Positions 1 to 10,934 of a DNA stretch of 64,000 nucleotides are shown here, one piece after another. Origin of the DNA: Trichoplusia ni (Eukaryota; Arthropoda; Insecta; Lepidoptera; Noctuidae); contig NC_039480.1 in NCBI RefSeq assembly GCF_003590095.1, forward strand, positions 7,603,328-7,667,327, in the 5' to 3' direction. Each line of letters opens with the position of its first letter. Position 1 is the stretch's first letter. The notes under the pieces are model-generated. The model did no database searches. It worked only from the letters and a program-made list of their open reading frames with translations, and was not told where the DNA came from. The position numbers and the translations under genes were made by a program.

Positions 1-1332
1 GACGTACGTTGTTGTTGTGATTCCTGTAGGTAGGTCTCGGATCTCGGTGCTGAGTGGTACTAACTATGAGATGATAAGCACTGGGAACTCAGAATACTAC
101 TGTTTATTTGAAGCTATGTCAGACTGTCTGCCGTGTTCACGTATACGGACAATTACAAATGTTTCATTGATTGATTGAAATGACAAGTACATATACGAGA
201 TTGGTTGGGGTTTACGATTAATTGGTACAGCATATATATAAGTACATTAATAGCTTGAACTTAAAGATGTCCATTTAATTTAATTGTCATTCACGTGAGT
301 AGAGCAGACAGTTAATCAAATAAATTTATAATTAAGTACACAGAGAAGTCACTTTGTTACCATAATATTTATCTGCTTTTAAACAATGAGGGAAAATAAA
401 TTCAAAATTCATATAGGTTTTAAAAAGTAAAAACAGCAAAGCTCTGTTTACCAAATAAAATTAAATCAGTGAAGTCATTTTGGTCCCTCGGGAAATCGAA
501 AATACCGTTTCGATATTGTACGCTTTGCTTTAAACACCCTCTTTGGTGCTGCGAACGGCTAACGGCTGTTTTAATAGTAATTGCATTACTAAAATACATT
601 ACTTTGACGTTTATAACAAAACTTATGTCAAAAACCATTCTTCGGTAAGATTGTTTGTAGCATTTTATAAATAAAACATTTTACATTCATAAAATAGCTT
701 TGGTTATCATTTGATTTAAGTTTTAAATAATATAGCTTCGATAGTGAACTGCTCACGAACAATAAAAAAAATGTGAAACTATGTTGTAACCTGCTAATAC
801 AGAAAAAAAACTTATAAGGGACATTTGGAGTCAGAAATAAATAGCTTAGATCTGTGAAAACATTTTTGATGCGACAAAAACATGTTTGGTCTATTTCGCT
901 TTTCAAAATTTCCTGCCTTTCTCTATAACGGGGACATAACTTTATAACGATGGAAAGTTGCGTCAGTCCACAAAGCGATAGGTATTGCATTCACGCGATA
1001 CCATTGTTGTGATCGCAAAGGTTTAGCTTTACGATCGAAACTTCTGTGAGGTTGGCTCCTGTTGGCATCAGGTTTATTTATAGGGTTGTAAAGACTGTCT
1101 GGCTAAGTTTTTAAATTTGAAAGTAAGGTGACTTTATTATTTAAGTAGTGTTTTGTGGTTCTGATGTGTCCTTTTTTTGTATTCATGAAGTAAGTTTTGT
1201 CTTCTGTTACAACATTATTTAGCTGCTTATTTTAATCCAACAAAGTAATAAGACAGTAAAGGTCCAATTCGTAACTTACATAAACATAAAAGCAACCGAC
1301 AATGTTCAATTTCAAGCTTAAAACTTAAAAAC
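1..1332. other. AT-rich sequence, no recognised feature
   Basis: I see no gene, RNA or familiar repeat here. The longest open frame is 120 codons on the minus strand (628-990). It is rich in Phe, Leu, Ser and Lys, as translated AT-rich noncoding DNA usually is, and has no domain I recognise. Confidence 0.6.
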
Positions 1333-1375
1333 GTAGCCTGCACGCTACAGCTACGGCGTAGCTCCACGACGTAGC
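1333..1375. repeat. Cluster of GTAGC/GCTAC pentamers
   Basis: Five copies of GTAGC or its complement fall in 43 bases (1333, 1344, 1350, 1358, 1371). They include the 13-base palindrome GCTACGGCGTAGC at 1350-1362. The patch is much more GC-rich than its flanks. It may be the remnant of a short tandem or mobile repeat. I cannot assign a family. Confidence 0.4.
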
Positions 1376-1715
1376 AAAAATATAGCTCTATACAAAATAC
1401 GCATCACTGTTCATTTCTAATCTGCCCGCATTATGAATGGACAATACAATGCTTAACATTGTATAGAGATCCGGTAATCCTGTAAGGGATGGAATTAAGC
1501 CAACCACACAATGCCATGAATTATTACCCTTAATATCCATGAAAAAACATTTTGTAGAGCTTCATTGCGTATTCTATCAATTTTACTAGTCAAGAACAAG
1601 ATTAGACACAAAAAAAGAAGCTATTTTAAAATTTCTTCATCAAATTTCTGACCTACATTTATATTAACATTGAAAGTAAAATGAAAGGTATTATTTTTAT
1701 CTGTGGGCCTTTTCT

Positions 1716-1852
1716 CTTACCGCCTTTATTCTGGTTAGAAAGGACCCCAGAGACGGCGAGCGAATTGTCTCATTGGTCTCTATAGACAGATATTATATTA
1801 TTTTATTAAATTGTTCTTAATATAGCTTTAATGTAATTCACTCGCCGGTAAG
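1716..1852. repeat. Imperfect inverted repeat, possible MITE relic
   Basis: CTTACCG (1716-1722) pairs with CGGTAAG (1846-1852). Just inside, GGCGAGCGAATT (1755-1766) pairs with AATTCACTCGCC (1835-1846) with one mismatch. In the right arm the two blocks are contiguous, whereas in the left arm about 32 bases separate them. This fits a decayed foldback element with an insertion in one arm. No target-site duplication was found. Confidence 0.35.
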
Positions 1853-2017
1853 ATAATAATTTAATTTATGATCTTAACGAAGTTGAATAACCTGTGGGTG
1901 TTTTATAAAATATGTAGGAAGATATGATAAATATAGCCCATTTAAAGTTCAAATTCTCGAATTTAGTTAGAATCACTTGACATCATTGCCGTAACACGAT
2001 GAATTATTATATTTATA

Positions 2018-2295
2018 CTAGCTGACCCAGCAAACGTTGTTTTGCCGATTTTTTTTCAAGCGGTATGTATTTTTAATGCCACATTATAAAAAAATAAAAA
2101 CAAAAAAATTCGTCCAAAAAATAAAATATTTTTTTTAATGTGGGCAACCCTTGTCGCTAAGGGGTATGAAAAATAGATGTTGTTCTATTCTCAGACCTAC
2201 CCAATATGTATACAAAATTTCATAAGAATCGGTCGAACCGTTTCGGAGAAGTACGGTAACTAACATCGTGACATGGGAATTTTATATATTAGAGA
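2018..2295 (-). mobile_element. Non-autonomous Helitron (lepidopteran type)
   Basis: Read on the minus strand, the element begins TC (TCTCTAATATATAAAATTCC) and ends CAGCTAG. It is flanked by A on the 5' side and T on the 3' side, which is the Helitron signature of no target duplication and insertion between A and T. The body contains a block ending in GAAACGGTTCGACCGATTC and the phrase GGGTAGGTCTGAGAAT, both of which I know from repeats abundant in moth and butterfly genomes. It has no coding capacity and would need a helicase supplied in trans. The element at 23103-23507 belongs to the same family on the other strand. Confidence 0.8.
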
Positions 2296-3589
2296 TAACA
2301 TGCTGAAATTTACAGCTTCGGCGGTAACCAATAGAAGTAGTATTGAACTGATTAAAATTAAACAAGCTTTAAACTGTATAAGATCACGTGTTTTTACGTC
2401 ATACAATAAAGCCTTCCTAAATAATTCAAATAGAGAGTTTCATTTAACAACACCTTTTAATGGTGCTTAAAAGAATCTAACTCGAAAAACCTACAAATTT
2501 TAAAAGTAAGATCTCTTTCTCTATTCATCTCACCGAATCATATAACTAAACTACTTTATTTTCTTAAAAAAATACTGAAAACAACAGAGTGTTTCTGAAC
2601 TGGTAAATAGTAAATTCAAAACGTTGACGTGCCCGTTATCGGGTCTTGATGTATTGCAGTTATCGTTAACGGTAACATGAAAGGTATACATTACATCGAG
2701 TTTAATTGTGGACTCGCTTTCATATGGCTACGGTGGCTATGAGCCTGGAAAATTAAAAATTGTAAAGTAAATTTTGAATTTACTAGGGTTTGATAAGTTA
2801 AGAGCAAAAATGCTTTCCTTTTTTTAAAGGTTTTCATCTGTTGATAATATATCTGTTATAATTGCAAACTAGGGGATTAGATTTGATGTATTTAGATCGG
2901 TAAATATGCAACAATCACCTCACACTCAGCGGTTGTCGTTACGAGTTAATTTTACTGCAATTTGTGGATATGACGGCTGAAATAGAGAGTACTATTCAAA
3001 AAACGTCTCATTAATATTGTTAGTTCATATTGAACGAATTTATATTTAATTTAATTGGTAACTTTGTTTTGAACCTTGTCGCTAAGCTACGTCGTAAAGA
3101 AATAAATATTATAGTGAGAAACTAAAATTTGTGACATTATGATGCAATTAATTTATTTTCAAGCATCTTTATAAGCAGTTAAATTAATTTGTCAGCACAC
3201 AATTATGATTAAAATAAAAATGTCTAGTTTATGATAAGTAACAAAATTAATAATAATAATGAGGGTTAGCAACTGCCATTCTGCTTTGAAAACCTTTTTT
3301 AATTTAAAGATAGAGTAAAGAAAGTCTGTTAAATTGAATTACTATTTTTAAAAGTATACATAACATGTTTTGGGTTCCATTTTAAATACTAAAAGTTAAA
3401 TATTATTAAACGTTGGCGTTGACAAACTGCTATGATTTTTAAAAACCACAATAAACCACTAATGAGCAATACAAAAAGACTGCTAAAAGTTGCCAGTAAT
3501 TGGTATTTAGCATGCAATGCTGTTGTGCACACGCTTAACTTACTATTTAGATATAAACACGCTATAATTTGTGCATAATTGTTGTAAAA
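2296..3589. other. AT-rich sequence, nothing recognised
   Basis: No repeat family, RNA or exon signal stands out. The open frames (2273-2470 plus, 3389-3607 minus) are short, and the first one starts inside the Helitron. Confidence 0.5.
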
Positions 3590-3951
3590 GGTGCTTAAAA
3601 ACCTCACAAATTGTCACGTAATCACACCCAATGTCGAAAACACGTGTGTGTCACGACACTTTTTCCATTTCCGAACTCATTTCAATCATATATTTTTTTA
3701 TTATAATTTGACAGCTGACGTTTTGCTGTCAGTTGCAATTTGGCAGCTGTCATTTGTTTTTAGAATTGTGAAATGTTGCATAATACAGCCCTAGCCTCGT
3801 ACAATCAATATGCTGAAAGTTTTTTGCTAACTGTGTCTGCTACAGCCTTACAATGCTCACATAAAAGCTTTTCACCCGGCTCTTACTACGTTTTTGTCTT
3901 TTTGTCGTGTGTGTCAGAACCACGCTTCAGCCGGATTCAATGTAAACGAAG
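3590..3951 (+). promoter_or_regulatory. Possible promoter and first exon
   Basis: This block is less AT-rich than its surroundings. It carries two CAGCTG E-box cores inside an inverted TGACAGCTG...CAGCTGTCA arrangement (3710-3750), and an arthropod initiator-like TCAGT between them. The following 200 bases read like an insect 5' untranslated leader and end in GAA/GTGAGT, a usable splice donor (exon end 3951). Two short overlapping open frames lie here but look non-coding. All of this is inference from sequence texture; transcript data would decide. It is on the same strand as the exon candidates at 5462 and 6873. Confidence 0.25.
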
Positions 3952-4955
3952 TGAGTTTTTTTTTTTAGTGACGTACCTACACCTACGTGTGATGTTTGGA
4001 CAGTGAGCAATGTTTGCAACAGTAAATCGATTATTTTGTTTTAAATGTATGGGAATTGTCTTTTGTACGCTATGGGATAAAGAGCAGTTTTAATTAAAAA
4101 TGCTTTGCTCACAAAATCAGATGAATTCAAAAGTTATTTTATGATCAATGAAATCTGTAGGCATTTCTTTGATTAGCTAACAAATTCTAAGCTAAAACAG
4201 TACGAAAAAATCGCAATATTTATAAAACAATTTCTTTGAATAAAAATACCAAAAAACTACACAATCAATCTACGCCTTTGTACTTTTAATATTTAGTGTA
4301 TTCTTTAACGCTAGTACGGAAATGATCCATAAGCTATTGTAACACTTAAATTGTGACCTAAGTCATTAAGTTTTACACAATAGGTAACAATAATGGCCAT
4401 CAAAGTTATGTTGTGAGAAGGTCACTGGGTCACGTAAGATATTAAACGAACTATAAAACTTGAATGAATTAGCATTTAATATCGTCAGATTATGTGAAGA
4501 CTGGATAGCTCACCACACATTTCAAAGTGGGGTTTGCTTTTGGATGTGATCACTAGAGCAAACGAAATCATCACCATGGCAACGGTGTTAATGTTTTACG
4601 GCTCCAGCATTAAGGAATTTAACCCTCGTGTCGCTTCAGGTTTCACAAACATTCAAGTCACAAGCAAATTGTACGAAGAAAAAAACAGAAATACCTACTA
4701 CTACCTACTAGCTTGGACAGTATTTGACAGAGCGCGGCTTTAAAAGTTGCCGTTACTTATTGGAGTTTGACCGATTTTGTGAAATAAAATAGAGTAGTAT
4801 TGAGTGGATTTTTCTCTTTCCTTTTTGGACGTATGACTCTCAAAGCCAAACATTGATAGCAGCCATCATAGAATTATTTTACTTTATAGGAATCAAATAC
4901 CGAGTAGATGTGTTTTAGGATTGGATTATATCTACATATATATATTATGATTGTT
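3952..4955. other. AT-rich sequence, nothing recognised
   Basis: A 69-codon frame (4534-4743, plus) shows no domain. ACCATGGCAACG at 4573-4584 recurs as its reverse complement at 5502-5513. No gene or RNA is supported. Confidence 0.5.
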
Positions 4956-5139
4956 ATTGTAGTTGAGCTTACCACGCCAAACCCACTGCGCGACGAGTGG
5001 CGGGTTTGATCTCCGCGTGGGATCCGTTTGTGTGATCTACAAATGCTTGTCCTGAGTGTGTCTTTGTACACGTGTCTCGAAATTTTATGCGACACTGCGA
5101 CACAAGAATAAATTCCTTAGTGAGGGAGTGGTTTAAAAA
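4956..5139 (+). mobile_element. tRNA-derived SINE, diverged copy (family S1)
   Basis: A tRNA-like B box, GGTTTGATCTC (5003-5013), follows a degraded A-box region. The body GTGTGATCTACAAATGCTTG and the tail (ATAAATTCCTTAGTGAGG then GGTTTAAAAA) match the copy at 46811 block by block. SINEs of this kind are transcribed by RNA polymerase III and mobilised by a LINE reverse transcriptase. This copy has lost much of the head and is probably inactive. Confidence 0.7.
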
Positions 5140-5428
5140 GTGATAAAGCTATGTACTGTGATTTACCAACCCCGTTCTTTAATATAACCGAAACAGCACA
5201 AATACATAAACAGATTAAAATGAAATAGTATTGTACTCGTAGCAGTATTCCCATTCCTTCAAATCCCTTTTAATCGATCTCATAGACGAGGAGCAACGCC
5301 CACTTGTTCCTCCTTTCATCTTGAAATCTGAATGAAGATCAACACACCTACATAAGTACGTAAATGTTATGTGTACACACGTATTTACGAAGGATGAAAC
5401 ACGCCGCTTGTTTGTTTAGGACGCAGAG
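5140..5428. other. Spacer, nothing recognised
   Basis: No repeat or gene signal was seen. The last bases run into the TACTAAC sequence in front of the exon candidate at 5462. Confidence 0.5.
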
Positions 5429-5461
5429 TACTAACTCTATCCATCTCTGTTATTTTTACAG

Positions 5462-5552
5462 TGAATTTGTTGGGCTTTATTGGAAGGCGCTTTAGTGATC
5501 ACGTTGCCATGGTTACCGATGTGAAGCTGAAGTGTGTGTAGTGGCTTTCAAG
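5462..5552 (+). other. Candidate internal exon
   Basis: The block is bounded by strong splice signals. Upstream are a perfect TACTAAC branch-point sequence (5429-5435) and a pyrimidine-rich tract ending TTTTTACAG at 5461. Downstream is AAG/GTAGGT with the intron starting at 5553. The 91 bases are less AT-rich than the flanks. All three frames contain a stop, so it is more likely untranslated (5' UTR or long noncoding RNA) than coding. It contains GCCATGG (5507-5513), but the frame from that ATG is only ten codons. If joined to the block at 6873, a frame open from 5499 continues across the junction, which may be chance. Confidence 0.35.
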
Positions 5553-6837
5553 GTAGGTCAATCAACTTAGCCTAATAATGTTATAAGTGCTTATAAACTA
5601 CATTTTTTTCGTCAGGACAATTGAATAGTCACAATTTTTATTGGAACTTTTATATTTAAAGAGGCTGCTATTTGAATTGGGCACCTTCTGACTATTTCCT
5701 GGAAAGAGCGGTAGAAGGGTTTATCCGAACATTGGGACAAAACAGTCGTCTGTTGCCCAAAGATAGCGATCTATCAGATAGCTATCACTTATTCAGTTGG
5801 TTACACCGCCTCTACTGGCAGGCAAATAGTAGAATACTAAACTTTAAGATAATTTATTTAAGAGCTATTTTCAAATAATTAAACTGACAGCGGCCATAAA
5901 TTTCCTATTACAAAATTATTCATAACTGTTAATGTTAATTAAATTCAATCCTATTAGGTGCTCCTGAAATTTTCAGTGGCAGGCAAACGTTAATGTAGAA
6001 AATACAACTATTTGTTAGGTCAATTACTTGATATAATATTCCTAATATACCAAAAATGTAATAAGTAAATAGACCATTATTTACCCCTATTAGAAAGGAA
6101 AGAAATATTGCTGAAACAATTAATGTGACGTCATAAAAGGTCAAGAGAGGTCATATCATGAACCGTACAATAGTTTTAATTCATAATAGATTGGTGTTTA
6201 TAATTATAAATTGACTGATGGTTTATTTGGCCTATTTACTAACACACCATTTGCAAATGTACTTAATTCCACAGACAACTAGATACAATTTCCAATACAG
6301 ATCATTTGCCATATACATAGGTATATCAATCGGATGGTTTAGTTAAGCTGCAGTGCCCACAATTGTTTTATTCAATTATCATAACGTAATTTGGGAAATG
6401 ATGAACTAATGATTACATCGTTCGATTTTAATTTAATTATTGAATCGAAACGCTTACATTGATTTTCACTGGAAAACGAATATTGTTAAAACCAGAGCTT
6501 TGAATGTGTGTATAAGTATAACAGTAAAATAGACAATTATTCATTCTGTGCTCAGTCTCCAAACCCAACATATTTTTTGTATTTAGCTACAGACTAAAAA
6601 ATAGGCAGTACCCATTAATATTTCAACCTAATTAAGTTTTCTCATCGATTGTTTCAAATTATCTCATAAAAAAAGGTTTTAATAAAAAAAGAGCTTAAAA
6701 AAACATCCACGAATAACCCTCGAATTTAAAATTAGGATCAAAGATTTTTTCATTTCATTTATATTTCATTACATTTATTATGTAAAGTGTCTTAAGTACT
6801 ATTAAGGTACAATCAATAACAGCAGACCTTCAACGAT
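5553..6837. other. AT-rich sequence between two exon candidates
   Basis: There is a 68-codon plus-strand frame at 5672-5878 of fairly balanced composition, with no recognised domain. TGACGTCA is present at 6126-6133. Nothing else is supported. Confidence 0.45.
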
Positions 6838-6872
6838 AGTTTTTCTTTCCAACATTTTTTTTTCGATTTCAG

Positions 6873-7061
6873 GTCGAAGTTGGACAAACGGCTGAGGAAA
6901 TAATAACGTTAATTAACACGAAAAACAAAGGAAACGATCCCTTCCGTCGCCGTGGAGTTTATGAGGGTGACTGTACCGCACTGTGTTTTACGAGCGGCAA
7001 TGTACACGTGTTTTTGCTAACATATATGTACATACATAATATGTTATCTTATGCTCTATAG
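6873..7061 (+). other. Candidate exon with open reading frame
   Basis: A long pyrimidine tract (6841-6870) ends TTTCAG at 6872, a strong acceptor. From 6873 the first frame stays open for 62 codons to a TAG at 7059-7061. It begins VEVGQTAEEIITLINTKNKG and continues with a DPFRRRG segment. The first 32 codons have mixed, charged composition unlike translated AT-rich spacer; after about codon 50 it turns hydrophobic and AT-rich. Either the coding part ends earlier at a donor I cannot fix (G/GTGACT near 6965 is weak), or this is a terminal exon. There is no ATG near the start, so translation would have to begin upstream. I do not recognise the protein. Confidence 0.3.
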
Positions 7062-7366
7062 GTATAAAGTTTACGATATGTATGAATACAAGGCAGTATT
7101 TTGTTAGTACAAACGTTTTCCTGTTTGGTGAGAACGTCACACAATGGTAACAACTGGAAGAATTCGACGATATATTTCGCTATATTTTGGATACAAAAAA
7201 ATATCTTTTAAGATAATTTTTCGGTTGACACATTTCTATTTGCAGTTTTGTATGGAGACTGCAATGTGTGTGAGTTTTTTGTTTGTGTGTTGATGGAATC
7301 ACTTAGCGTTGCCAGATTTTGACTGAAAACAGTAAGATGAAGGATGTGGTAAATCTAGTACTTACA
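7062..7366. other. Spacer, nothing recognised
   Basis: AT-rich sequence with short GT-rich stretches (7263-7295). No gene or repeat was identified. Confidence 0.5.
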
Positions 7367-7516
7367 AATATATAATAAATTCGACGTTCGATCGACTCGC
7401 GATCCCGCCCTGTCTGCTCATGATTAAGGACTCCGGTTGGGTCCGAAACTAGTCGAGCACCCCCGATAAAGACGCGTGAGTAAGCCGTTACATCATTTAA
7501 TAATATATAATAAATT
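7367..7516 (+). mobile_element. Short retroposed repeat with 15-base TSD (family R1)
   Basis: A 120-base insert (7382-7501) is flanked by the exact direct repeat AATATATAATAAATT (7367-7381 and 7502-7516). It contains the block ATGATTAAGGACTCCGGTTG followed by GGTCCGAAACTAGTCG and ends CATCATTTAAT. The same sequence occurs inverted at 22327-22440 with its own target-site duplication. The duplication and the AAT-type tail indicate target-primed reverse transcription, so this is a 5'-truncated LINE 3' end or a small SINE. No coding sequence remains. I know this block as common in lepidopteran genomes but cannot name the family. Confidence 0.8.
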
Positions 7517-9665
7517 GTTTTTTAATCATAAGGCAAGACTACAAAACCAATATTTAGCTAAATAAAGATGATTTCGTCTATTTTATTTCATTATTCCCTT
7601 ATTTCCATTTTTGGTTTGAAATGCATCTTATTTTCATCCATCCTTTCTATATTTGGAAGTAAACACATCCATAGCCATATTAAAACGATATCGTTAAATG
7701 AATCAACCTATCAAATTTAAAGGGTAGTTAAGTATTCACATAAGAGTTTACGTTCATTGCCAATCAAGCGTAATAGTTAATTTTGGATGGCCCATTATAT
7801 AAAACCATACGCCATTTATTGTGGCTGCAGGCATTTGGTAATTAAACTCACGCGTGCTTAATATACCTAAAGTACAATCGGCAACTTTTGTGTCTTGTCG
7901 GTTAACACAACCCGAATTATAAACTGTTATTATTCTTTAGTATCAAATATGAATAAGGCTCTATTCTCCACTTGGTTAGGTGTTTAACGGAAATCTTGAT
8001 GAGTCTTTTAATTATTTTTTATTTGAAAACTTAATAACGATCTTGTTTGTTTTTTTTTAGAGTTCATTAAATGGTCTAAACTACGCTAGGTGTCAAGCCT
8101 TTTTTGTAACCTAATGGCACAATAGCAGCACATTGAATATGATTGTGTATATTTGGTTTAGTTTCCAATTGCAATAACCAACTTTTGTTGCTGATTGTAT
8201 ATACGCACTCATTTCATTAGTTAGCGAGCTTTACTTGTTTTGAGTAATGAGGGATTTAGACAATTATCATTGAAATAAATTAAGTGGATGACGTAACAGA
8301 AACTTAACGTGTGTAAAATAAATAAAAATACCTATTTAGTTGGCGATGCTTTTAGGCAAAAAGGTCATGATGACAAAAAAATGATATTTCAAATAGTACT
8401 TATCAACAAATAAGAAGAGGAGCGGGGGACTAGTTGCATTTTATAATCATTAGCGTTATTTAAATCGCTCAAATGTATACTAATGTCATTTGTTTTTGAC
8501 AAGTGATGTGATTTTGAATTGAGAAAAGAAATTTGTATTCAAGCCAGAGCTTGGTGTACGTAACCAAAAACACACAAATTGTTGAAAAAAAAGAGAAAAG
8601 AAAAAAAATAGTCAGGCCAGTAAAAATATTTCACTTTTCATAATATTCCACAATAGATTTATACAGAAGTTACTGGAATTTAAAAATAAAATATTCAGTT
8701 TCGAAATTTAAATAAATATGATCCAACACCGAATGTCAGTGATGTGAACTGTGTGTAAATCAGCGACTTTTTAAATATGAATAAATCAGACTTACCGAGC
8801 ATAATAATATTTATGTGCATGAGTGACCAAGTCAAATTTATATTGTATAACAAGTATTTATTTTGTTTTAAAGATAATAAAGGCTGTATATTTTTTTTGC
8901 TAGTATTTCACAAATATTTATCTTTTTTTACTTGTCACTAAACATTACGTTAATACTTTTATACTGTGAACTCTGTGAATTATTGAAAACGTACTTGATA
9001 GTAGGAACAAAAGCATTAACTAACATACCTTCTAATATATTCAGTATTAAAATATTTTTTCAAGAAGTCACGAAATGAGCACATGCATTAATATTTCTAT
9101 TAATTCTGATTGCTTTTCATACTAAAATTATTTCCATATACGTGATTCAAAATAATATTCTTAGAAAAACAAAATAGATAGCACTGGCTGAATTTTCGGT
9201 TCCTTCGTCTACATATAAACGCCAGACTAAATTCAATTTTGGAATCGATTCTGTTCGATTCAGTTTTATTTTAGATTTTACAGCTTGCCGATATGTTCCA
9301 GTTAGCTTTGTATGTGTGTGTATTTTTAGTGCTGTCAATAGTTTGAATTTTTAATTTCTAATGTGTTAGAATTGTATTGTAGAGTTGTCCCAAGTTTCGG
9401 TCACTTTTCCAGTTTATCTTTACGTAGTGTTTATGTTTATGTGTTTTTCTTTGAAATTAGATACACACATGCAAGTTTTTTTAAATCAATAAAATTGTAC
9501 ACAGAATTGTATGTAATTTTAAAATATCCTTTCTTAACGATTATGTAGCTGTCAGATAAGAAATATACTTAATGCTTTAATGAAATTAAATGAAACAATT
9601 GAATTAAATATTATAGAAGTTTGTTATTTTGATTAAATTGGTAGTTATTTAATATCGTATAGATA
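7517..9665. other. AT-rich sequence, nothing recognised
   Basis: No repeat family, RNA or exon signal that I can support. The open frames near 9147-9338 (minus) and 9363-9548 (plus) are short and look random. Confidence 0.5.
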
Positions 9666-9679
9666 ATAAAACAGTTTTG

Positions 9680-9780
9680 GCATGGCCGACATCTTCTCCG
9701 TCAATTGGTCGGCCTTGAAGTACTTCTGCTCAAGGCTAAGCGGGAAGGAAGTACCGAATAGTGGGGAACTTAGAGACAAT
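9680..9780. repeat. GC-richer patch of unknown origin
   Basis: GGCCGAC and GTCGGCC form a 7-base inverted pair in the first 35 bases, followed by CTTGAAGTACTTCTGCTCAA. Its composition contrasts with the flanks and suggests an old insertion. I do not recognise the family, and no duplication was found. Confidence 0.3.
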
Positions 9781-10245
9781 TGTAATACAATTCATATACT
9801 AAACTAGATTTTGTTTTTATTTATATAAATATTTGTCTTTTGTTTGGTTGATCTTATATCCACTAAAATTGTTCCGATTTAAAGACACTTTTTTGCAGAG
9901 AATATGAGGTCAAAGTATTTTGTTTAGCAGTAGTACTAGTTTTTTTAATAGGATTGTTAAAGAGTGGCGAACATCATGGCGTACAGTTAGTAAAAAAAAT
10001 GTTAATGTTTTCGAGTGGGTCGTCGTTATAACGTACGACAGTATAACGACAGCCTATTTTAGGAATAAAGACATTAATATCATTATGATAAAATATTTAA
10101 TGATGGTCCGCCGCAAGTAATAATTATAATTTTATAAATAAAGTTTTTAATTTCTGAGATCGTTGAATTTTTCTGTTTGTTGAAACACGTTTTTTTTACC
10201 TTTTTTATCTTTATCTTGTTTACACGTTTTCAAGTGACAACTCAC

Positions 10246-10880
10246 CTGCTGGTGCAAATAACAATCTGTCACAAAACTATAAAATTAATACGATGCACTA
10301 TTATTCCCCGTACAAATGTTTTTATTTTTCACTCTCTCACGAAAAACATACAACACAGTTAGATAAACTCTTTATATTTGCACTCAAATAAACTTGCTTT
10401 CAAAATGTAAAACTAAATTAGCTCACAGTAACGCGACAATGGAAACAACACGTTAACTTAAAATGCGATATACAACTACACACTTAACACTGTAACTTTT
10501 AAGCGAAGTACATCGTGTACATTCAGTGGCACCTTCAAATAGTTTTTATCACTCACACCTACCATATCACTCAGTCCGTATTACGTAACACTCCCTCTAA
10601 AAGCACTTTTACCCGTAACAGCGCAGAAATCAACCATTATATTTTATTGCGAAATGCACTCTGCGAAACGGTGACTCGCAAAAATGTCTACACTCACAGT
10701 TTCAAGCTTTTTTCGAATGTCAAATATATCTGCGCAGAACGTCGCACGACTGCCCAGGCCCCTTCGGTTGATCATATTCTATTATCGTTTGATAGGCCAC
10801 CTCCGTTCTGAACCGAGTCATTGTGCGAGGAAGTGTCGTATCGTTTTGTCGTTGATAACTCGATTCACGTGTCGGCAGGG
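10246..10880 (-). promoter_or_regulatory. Candidate non-coding first exon and promoter (minus strand)
   Basis: On the minus strand this block ends in CACCAGCAG/GTGAGT, a near-consensus splice donor (exon end 10246, intron from 10245). Going upstream it has the GT- and TG-rich texture of an insect 5' untranslated leader, then becomes CpG-richer between about 10680 and 10990. TTCAG motifs on that strand (for example near 10810) could serve as initiators, but I cannot fix the start. Only short upstream-type frames occur, such as 29 codons at 10476-10565, so the coding start would lie further downstream, beyond position 1 or in an exon I cannot see. The inverted repeat at 10851-10934 sits in the presumed promoter. 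RNA-seq or CAGE would settle it. Confidence 0.4.
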
Positions 10881-10934
10881 ACTGGTCACCAGTCCGTGTG
10901 AGTCGGTGAACTCGCCATCAAGCGGATTATCAAC
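10851..10934. repeat. 84-base imperfect inverted repeat with palindromic core
   Basis: The ends GTTGATAA (10851-10858) and TTATCAAC (10927-10934) are exact inverted copies. Near the centre GGACTGGT-C-ACCAGTCC (10879-10895) is a perfect odd palindrome. The arms between also partly match (CGATTCAC against the complement of GTGAACTCG). It may be a small foldback element or a protein-binding palindrome in a promoter. Confidence 0.5.

Noticed and set aside
628..990. 120-codon open frame on the minus strand
   Set aside because: Rich in Phe, Leu, Ser and Lys, with no motif and no supporting splice or promoter signal.
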